Part shown: positions 57,348-64,000 of the stretch, one piece after another
Position numbering within the stretch: the first letter of the stretch is position 1
Layout: every line of letters starts with the position of its first letter
DNA from: Oscheius tipulae
Lineage: Eukaryota > Nematoda > Chromadorea > Rhabditida > Rhabditidae
Reading direction: 5' to 3'
NCBI GenBank assembly: GCA_037178975.1
Contig: JASJZH010000004.1
Span: 6,758,001-6,822,000 of the forward strand
Length of the DNA: 64,000 nt
Made by a program: the position numbers and the translations under genes
Notes under the pieces: model-generated
The model's database searches: none
What the model saw: the letters and a program-made list of their open reading frames with translations, nothing else
Told to the model about the DNA's origin: nothing

Positions 57348-60300
57348 GATTCTTGTTCTGAAAAAGATTCCCAGCTACCAGATGCGTTTGTGAGCGCATG
57401 ACTGTCGGTCCAGAAGTTGAGGCCAAGTCGGACACATCCAATGGCGCGACCGTTGAACTGATACTCGGCTCCCCTTCCTTCTTCAACTTCGGGGCGTGAA
57501 GGAACCCGTAACTGGGCACAAGTTCCAACTTGTTGTCATTGGTTGGATCATCATCTTTTCCTTCCTAAAGATCTCTTATCTCACAAAAAGGAACAGCTAC
57601 CAGATCCTCTGCCTTCCAAACTTGCGGCCATTGAGCCCGAGTCGGCGGACGTGCCTCTACCAACTTTTCAAGTTGAGCATAGCCGTGAAGGAGCTTTTTG
57701 CAGTAGTCGGCTCCCAGTTTGTTGGCCAACTTGATGACCTGAATCATGTGTTTGAAAAGAGGTGAATCAGCGGAGGGTTCCACACAGTTGGGCGAATCAT
57801 CAGAATAAATGGTCAGAATAAGGGATGATAGAAAAAGGTAAGTAGGTGAATCAGTAAAACTGTTGATTTCAAAATATGTTGACGGGAGTCGATACAAAAT
57901 AATAATCTCATTTTGCGATTTACCTTTCCTCCAATCAGCTGCCAGTTCTGAAGAGCCTGTCTTCGTTCCTGTCTCCTCGAAGTCCTCGTCTTCTTTAGTA
58001 CCATCAATCCGCGAGCGTCACTACTGAAACACGCTTTTGTTAGCAAAGTTAAGAGAAAAGAACAAACTTGTCTCTGAGCTTGACACTATAGGTGATCATG
58101 TGGTTCATCAGTACTGTTCTGTCCAGAGATCGCTCCAGATTCAACACGATTTGAGCGTACTGAACAAGTTTTTTTGGTTATAAAAAGAAATACTGACCTG
58201 TTGTCTCCAGGCCTTCTCGGCTCGTTCAATTACTGTCAAATAGGTATTACCCATCATTGCGATGAGAATGTTTATCATCACCACGGGCATGCATAACATG
58301 TAAACGACGAAGAGCAGCTTGGTGAACATTTCATAATTTGTGCAGTCCAGCTCTTCATACTGAAAAGCATTTGTTGCTTCCCTCACTTTCTTGTTGAAAA
58401 AGAAAGACCTTTTTTATGAATTCCGCGCATATCATTTGCAAGTAGGATATCGTTTGCATCTTTTGTCACACGACTTCTTAGAGATCTGAAATTATGAAAA
58501 AAAAACTGACATCATATCCTCCCAGACTGGCACGGAACAAGCTGACCAGCGTCTCGAAAGTGTCCTGGAACGTAAAGATGGTGTATCCTCCGATCCGACA
58601 AGCGTATTCCTTGATGTGTTCATTGTCGTCTTGGTTGATCTGTGCCAGCACGTCCTTCAGTTTCTGCTTCTCAGGAATGTCTTGGCCGAGAAAGGTGAAA
58701 ACGATGGCGAAGGGGAAGAGGAAAATCGAAGAAATGAGGATGAACTTGAATAGATCTCCGATGATCATACTGTAGATCATCTGGACGAAGGGTCCCGTCA
58801 GTTTATAGGTTCTGAACTGCTTTCTTAAAGAGAACAGCAAAGCTACCGGCAGAAAAATAGCCAATAGGCGTAGGTTGCTGGTAGAATGATCACAATAAGA
58901 ATTTCTTCAGCCTCATGCCAGCGGAGTAGTCGCAGAGGAAGACAGGCCATGATGAGGGCACAGGAGATTGCGTACAGAACTCGAGCAGGGGTTGTCGTCT
59001 GAACTCTTGCCTATTGACAAAAAAAAGAAGACAGTACCATGTTGTAGAGGAATGAGAGGAACCCTTGAGCTCGAATCTCGAGAAACTGTTGGTACCAGAA
59101 GACGATGGCCAGAGCATAGGAGCCAATCTCACAGGCCAGTCGAAACTAAAAATTTTCATTACCCGTTACCACTGGGGCCAGATTCTTTTCAAAGAGCTAA
59201 CAAAACTTACCCAGTCATCGACTCGCGGCCCTAGATCGTTCCATTTTATCGTGTTCATTTGAAATGTACTGGACATGTTCCTGTCGAAATAGAGTCGATC
59301 CAGTTCCGTGGGTCTCAGTCCTCCAGCCACGGAAACCACGATACAATGCATGACCAGAAGAATCATTCTCTTGAAGAGTGCCATCTAAATATTGAGTTTC
59401 CTTATAACTCCCCAAAGGAACCTTAGCAAAGGCATCCCACTTATCGACCATCAGCCTCTGAATGACTTCGCTCCCGATCATATCCAAATGAGACTCAGTC
59501 TTTCCGTTGATTACCGTACTGACAGCCGAGTCATAGTCTAAGAGTTGTCATGGTAACCCAGAGTGGACATGTTTGAACTCACTGAACGAGCCGTCGTCTT
59601 GAACGGTGTCCACGGCGGTCATGGGATAGGCTGAACAGGCAATCTTGTGGAAGCGCCAATACTCTATCTTCGACAGTTCGAGCATCTCGTCGAAAATCTG
59701 TTTTCGTCCAAGTCGGGCTGCAAGAGTAAGCGGAGTGAATCCATTGTTGTTCACCAGATTCGGATCAGCTTCTCGAAGCCAATGTTGAACCGCGTAGGAG
59801 TACATTGACTGGAAGAATGTTGTAGATAGAGAAAAAGCGAAACGGTTACGCTGCTCTGACTGACTACACAGATGTGAAGAATGGTATTTCCAAAGGTGTC
59901 CTTCTTGTTCGGATCGGCTCCATAATCCAGTAGCAGGTCGTACATGTCCTTGTTTCCGAAACACGCCGCAAAAGCCAGTGGATACTCTCCGTAATAGGCC
60001 CACCCTAGAGTTCTGTCGCTGACCATTCTATACCGCAAAATACCTTCATAGTCCGTGAGTCTCACGCCTCTTTTGGCATCTGTTGGCATGAAGAAGTCTC
60101 CACAAGCTCGGGCATTCACATCAGCACCGGACGCGAGGAGAAGTTCTACGGTCTCGTAGTCGTTGTTCACAATGGCCAGATGGAGAGCTGATTGACCTGA
60201 ATAGGGACATGAAATCTAATAGAGAGGTCATACCAAAGTATTCATTGTTCAGACAGATGTCTCCAGATATGCCAGGATAGGCTTTGATGAGAATTCGTGC

Positions 60301-61117
60301 AATTTCGTGGCAGACTTCGTCTTCTCTAAGAAGGCAAATAAGAGTTTCTCATCAAATCTGATCTGATACAAAAAATGCCCAAAAGTTTGTTTGTGTGTGT
60401 GTTATGTCTCTCTGAAGCACTAACTGCCATTTTGTCACGACAGTTTGTGACAGCAAATACTGTTTGCAAGTCAAGCGTAATCGAGTCAGTTTAAGAAGTG
60501 CGTCTCTGGAAGCTCGTTGACCCTATCATAGTAGCTCGACTGGAACAGCGTCTACCTGTTAGAAGCCCCAACGGGGAATCGGCCAAATTTGTCTGATAAA
60601 AAACCAGACAACGAAACAAGTCAGATGAAATCCTACCTGCTGAGCAGCAAATGTATGAGATTCTCTCCGTCGACCCCTCTCTTACCCAACTTCCACAGAG
60701 CCTTGTGCGGAACGAATCGATCCTCGTAGTGGAACGAGTCGTCTTCATCGATACCCAATTCGAGGATCTGAACGTCACTTTGTTTTTTTTTTTCAGAAAA
60801 GATTAACCAGCTGTTTTTTCCACTTGCAGTAGTCTTCGAAAGCTATGTCTTTCGGTCCGTCCTCGTAAAAGTACATTGAGAGTTTCTCTTCGGCAAACAT
60901 CAGAATTCCATCCTCTCCCTGGGTCTCGTAAATTCGGGCAAGTTCTCCAGCTGAGTTGAAAATATATCAACCTAATTCTCTTCTTACCTGTGACCCATCT
61001 GTACATGGAATTCTTCTCCTTCTCTCGATATAGATTACTCCATACTTCGTCGGGATCCTTTCCTACTTTGTTGTGCTTCCATTTACATTGCAAGTACTTC
61101 TTGATCGTGGCAGACAT
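57340..61117 (-). CDS. TRPV cation channel (OSM-9/OCR type)
   Basis: Sixteen exons from ATG 61117 to the stop at 57340 give 886 residues. Ankyrin repeats occupy about residues 130-350 (YFGQSALHLAIVNNDYETVE; GADPNKKDTFGNTILHICVV; NGFTPLTLAARLGRKQIFDE). Six TM helices run from about 395 to 690. TM1 is MALFKRMILLVMHCIVVSVA, the post-S4 block is TGPFVQMIYSMIIGDLFKF, the pore region FETLVSLFRASLGGYD and S6 VVYMLCMPVVMINILIAMMG. Just after S6 comes NTYLTVIERAEKAWRQQYAQ, a TRPV hallmark. Nematode TRPVs act in sensory cilia for odour, osmotic and mechanical responses. Between S4 and S5 the frame needs a 23-nt intron (58824-58846) or a one-base correction. Assignment to OSM-9 versus OCR is not certain. 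Confidence 0.93.
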
Positions 61118-62611
61118 GTTCCTGGGTTTGTGATTGTTGAAAAATTAAGAGAGAGGAGTCAGTTCATTAATCTGGCCGTGAGAGAACACAAAATTCAATT
61201 CTGAAAGCGCTGCCGATCCCGCGACAACGGCAAATTGTAGCCGCCAAGGCTATCGACTTGTCCCAGGTGATTTGGTGAGCAATGAGGGAAAAGGAGCAAA
61301 ATTGGTGTATGAGAAACAATAGTTTCGTCAAAATAGTATTGGAGTTGCCGGATCTAGGAAAGTTCATGCTAAGGGGCTCGAATGGAACCACTGATATCAG
61401 ACATATAGTAAGCCTCGGTAGACTACCGTCTAGTAAGAACTGTTACAGTGTAAATACATTCGAGAGAATATTCCGAGACGGTGGAGGGGAGGGAGACAAA
61501 AAGACTTTTGAGAGAGCAACTGACGTTCAAAAGGTATGTTGTTGAGTACTTCATGTGCTATGAGAACTCCGGTAGAATCTAATTAGAGAGATCGAGTTTC
61601 TCACACCGCTGACAGCTCTAGCTGTTTGATTTATGGGAAAGTTCAAGCCTAGTTTCCTATCAAAATGATTTAACGTCGGGTTACGAAACTCGAGTAGTGA
61701 TTTGATTCTGGTCTCTTAGGACGACTGACAATGAGGCGCTGATGCTGGATACATCTATAGACAGACATCTCTAAAACTTTGGTGCTACACAGCAGATCCC
61801 AAGAGAAAGTTGAAAATGGAAAAAGTTGAGAATGGAAGGCGAGATAATGAGAAAATGTAGTGGCAGGTGGAATGACGCCGTTATATGTGGCAATCTTGTT
61901 GCCGCCGTTGACTGCTCTGGAAACGACGGGGACCAATTCTGAAGGTTTTTGTCATTCGATCTGCTTCAATCGAGCAACCTGCCTTTTGGCATCTAAGCAG
62001 AACGAAGTATCCGATGTGGGCTAATAACCACGAAGAACTTGGTCTAAAGTCTAAACAAATGTTTTCTGTGTTTGTATAAGTAACCACTGGAACTTTTCCG
62101 GTATACCGAAATCCAGCAGAGGGTCTACTTTCTGTTTCAGTATACTATTCTGCTCGGAACACCGGACTACATTCTCGCAAAACAACATATAACTAGCCAT
62201 CCAGTAACCTTGTTGAACAGCACTAACAGCTTTGTAAGCTTAACAAGTTGCATAAGAAATGTACAGTCACCTCAATTTAGAAAGTGTACCATGCATCATG
62301 TCACATCTTTATAACACGCTTCATAGTGCTATTGCCTCCTCTAACGCGAATCTTCTCCTACCAGCACACGTTACTTTCCGAGAAGTCTCTCGAAGACTGC
62401 CATCAATGATCTGTACACATCCGAATATTATGTTATCACTGAAAAAGAGACTTTTTCTAATCCGTTTAACCGATTAATCCCCCATATCCTCCCCTTTTTT
62501 CGCACCTCCCACAATCTCTACACCTATTGAGACTGCTCAAACAGGTTCCATCTCATTTCCCTACACAATCTTACTCTTGATCATTTTCTATAAGTTTTTC
62601 TTTGAAGATAC
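61118..62611. other. Intergenic, no gene recognised
   Basis: 1.5 kb without a supportable gene. Short open frames on both strands (for example plus 61282-61545) lack homology. TATAAG at about 62590, 20 bases before the ATG at 62612, could serve the next gene. Confidence 0.45.
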
Positions 62612-63922
62612 ATGGAGAAGATGGGCCTGCTTCTGTTTCTACCACTTCTCGTTGTGGCTCTGAACCCTTACGAAGAGGAGATCATCACAAACCGTTGGAA
62701 AAACACTGGATGGTTGTGGTGTGATTTGATCGAGGTCACCATCAAGAGCTTCGCCGTTCGGACCGGATTCCGTCTCCCTGATCAGGAAATCGAGGAACTG
62801 ACTGTTCTCTGGGAGAAGAACCTTCCGGAATACCAGTATTCTGCTTCGTTTCCGACCAATGGAACGTTTGCTGAGATTGGTCACAGACGTTTTGACGCTT
62901 TCAAAACCGGAATCTGCCAACTGTACAACACGAAGCATAAGCTCATCAACTTGGTCGCGAAGAAGTTTGCTCCAACTGCGGCCGACAAAGACATGGTGGG
63001 TTCACTCAGTATTAGGATTCGTTGCCATAAGAAGAGTGCAGTGGTAATTGTACCATGTGTGCTTTAAACGTATCAGTGTATAGCTGTAAAGCACTTATAT
63101 ACTTATAACTTTTGTAACTCTACATTTTTGAAGACGTGCTTATTGTGACTAATAAGACGCTGATTGAACTTGAAGTATGCACCATCACCTGCTACTTTTT
63201 TCATATTGGCAATACTTTTTACAGCTGCTCATGCGAAATCACATTGTGCTAGAATCTTCACATCCTTACATTTTAACTGATGAGGTGCAAATGTCGCAGC
63301 AAACTGGCCGTGCTTACTGCTTCCGCCTTCTTACTCCATACTCATTTTACACAAATAAGCAGTCCAAATTGGGATAGAGGATAGACATTGTCTGATTTAT
63401 GCTTTCCATAGGGGTGGGGCCCAAGCATACAACCTGAAATGAGGGACTTTGTTTTTTACTGCCACCAATTCTCCATCAACAAAATCTGTCTTCCTTGTTT
63501 TTCACGTCCGGAGAAGGGTGAGCTGAAGCGGATCTTATTTCATAGTCCCGAGTTAGAAGGGCTAATCGCGACTGTATATGGTAAAAGATGTAAACATCAG
63601 ATTAGCCGGAGGATTTCCCAGGACTAAGAATAGTCTTTTCGTGTGACTTGGACGATAAATAATCTTTTCAGATTCTCAAATATACGAAAGAACTGAGCTT
63701 GGGCGGAACTGTAACTCTCCTCCGCAAGGTGTTCATCCACCGTTCGCGTGACGAATGGCTCGAGATCGAGTCCCACTTCCAGGATCACGAATTCTTCACT
63801 TTTAAAACTGTAAGATCTGGGTCGCAAAGAGAGATATACAATCTTTTTAGACAAGGAGCGGTTTGAACTGTTTCCCGTACCTTCCGAAGATTCATGTGGA
63901 CAACTCTCTTCCCATCAACTGA
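62612..63922 (+). CDS. Unrecognised secreted protein
   Basis: Three exons, 62612-62995, 63672-63809 and 63851-63922, give 197 residues. The start MEKMGLLLFLPLLVVALNPY is a signal peptide (a second ATG at 62621 may be used). The mature protein is mixed, with a tryptophan-rich start (NRWKNTGWLWCDLIEVTIKS), three cysteines (WLWCDL, GICQLY, GLNCFPYL), and a charged C-terminal part (RKVFIHRSRDEWLEIESHF). The first intron is long (676 nt) and shows no nested gene. No domain recognised. The open frame of 128 codons and consistent phases make it a real gene. Confidence 0.65.
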
Positions 63923-64000
63923 AGTGTCATTCTCCTAATACGTTATCCCTCTGTCATCAGTCAAAGCTGGTAGAAACGAAACGAGCCCCGATCTCTTCTG

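Noticed and set aside
1-64000. tRNA, rRNA, CRISPR or bacterial operon features
   Set aside because: Scanning for B-box-like GGTTCGAATCC, rRNA-like blocks and regularly spaced direct repeats found nothing convincing; the sequence is eukaryotic.

Overview
The window reads as nuclear DNA of a nematode. Most introns are about 36-60 nt and end in TTTTCAG or TTTAG. Several ATGs sit directly behind an acceptor-like AG, as expected for spliced-leader addition. The gene families are nematode-typical: transthyretin-like and ShKT secreted proteins, an STR-type chemoreceptor, and a WAGO-like Argonaute without slicer residues. A V-ATPase proteolipid and subunit C lie together as in the C. elegans vha-3/vha-11 operon. 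The species cannot be named from the sequence. Gene models were built by hand from splice signals, and in nearly all multi-exon models the exon phases add up to whole codons.

Layout. 1-5.3 kb: end of one 7TM receptor, a complete 7TM receptor, its broken tandem copy, and a small four-TM protein. 5.6-6.4 kb: fatty-acid-binding protein. 7.0-8.2 kb: degenerate satellite-like repeats and a segmental duplication with a palindrome. 8.5-12 kb: double-BTB protein, ShKT secreted protein, unknown protein. 12-15.2 kb: gene-poor, with worn coding fragments. 15.3-18.6 kb: Argonaute. 19.5-24 kb: small secreted or membrane-anchored proteins (an MGCSC protein, a secreted peptide, a second ShKT protein, a Ly6-like GPI protein). 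24-31.8 kb: UPF2/SMG-3, whose long introns hold a scramblase copy and a cysteine-rich peptide gene. 32-34.3 kb: hnRNP F/H-type RNA-binding protein. 35.1-37.4 kb: the V-ATPase operon. 37.6-40.7 kb: single-pass membrane protein, mariner remnant, foldback MITE and a candidate amidated neuropeptide. 41-44 kb: gene-poor with a Copia scrap. 44-46.7 kb: three-copy array of small multi-TM genes. 47-48.2 kb: STR chemoreceptor. 48.9-50.7 kb: SMAD without MH1. 51.2-55 kb: UTP21/WDR36 with an antisense candidate gene over its first exon. 55.2-57.3 kb: transthyretin-like gene with a MITE in its intron, then an unknown gene. 57.3-61.1 kb: TRPV channel. 62.6-63.9 kb: unknown secreted protein.

Functional themes are housekeeping (nonsense-mediated decay, ribosome biogenesis, proton pumping, splicing) next to chemosensation and signalling (GPCRs, TRPV, SMAD, neuropeptide) and secreted nematode proteins. 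The most interesting structures are the two genes nested in UPF2 introns, the antisense CDS overlap at UTP21, the slicer-dead Argonaute, the MH1-less SMAD, the candidate GGIF-amide peptide and the tandem four-TM family with one decayed copy. I did not find a clearly new multi-gene system.
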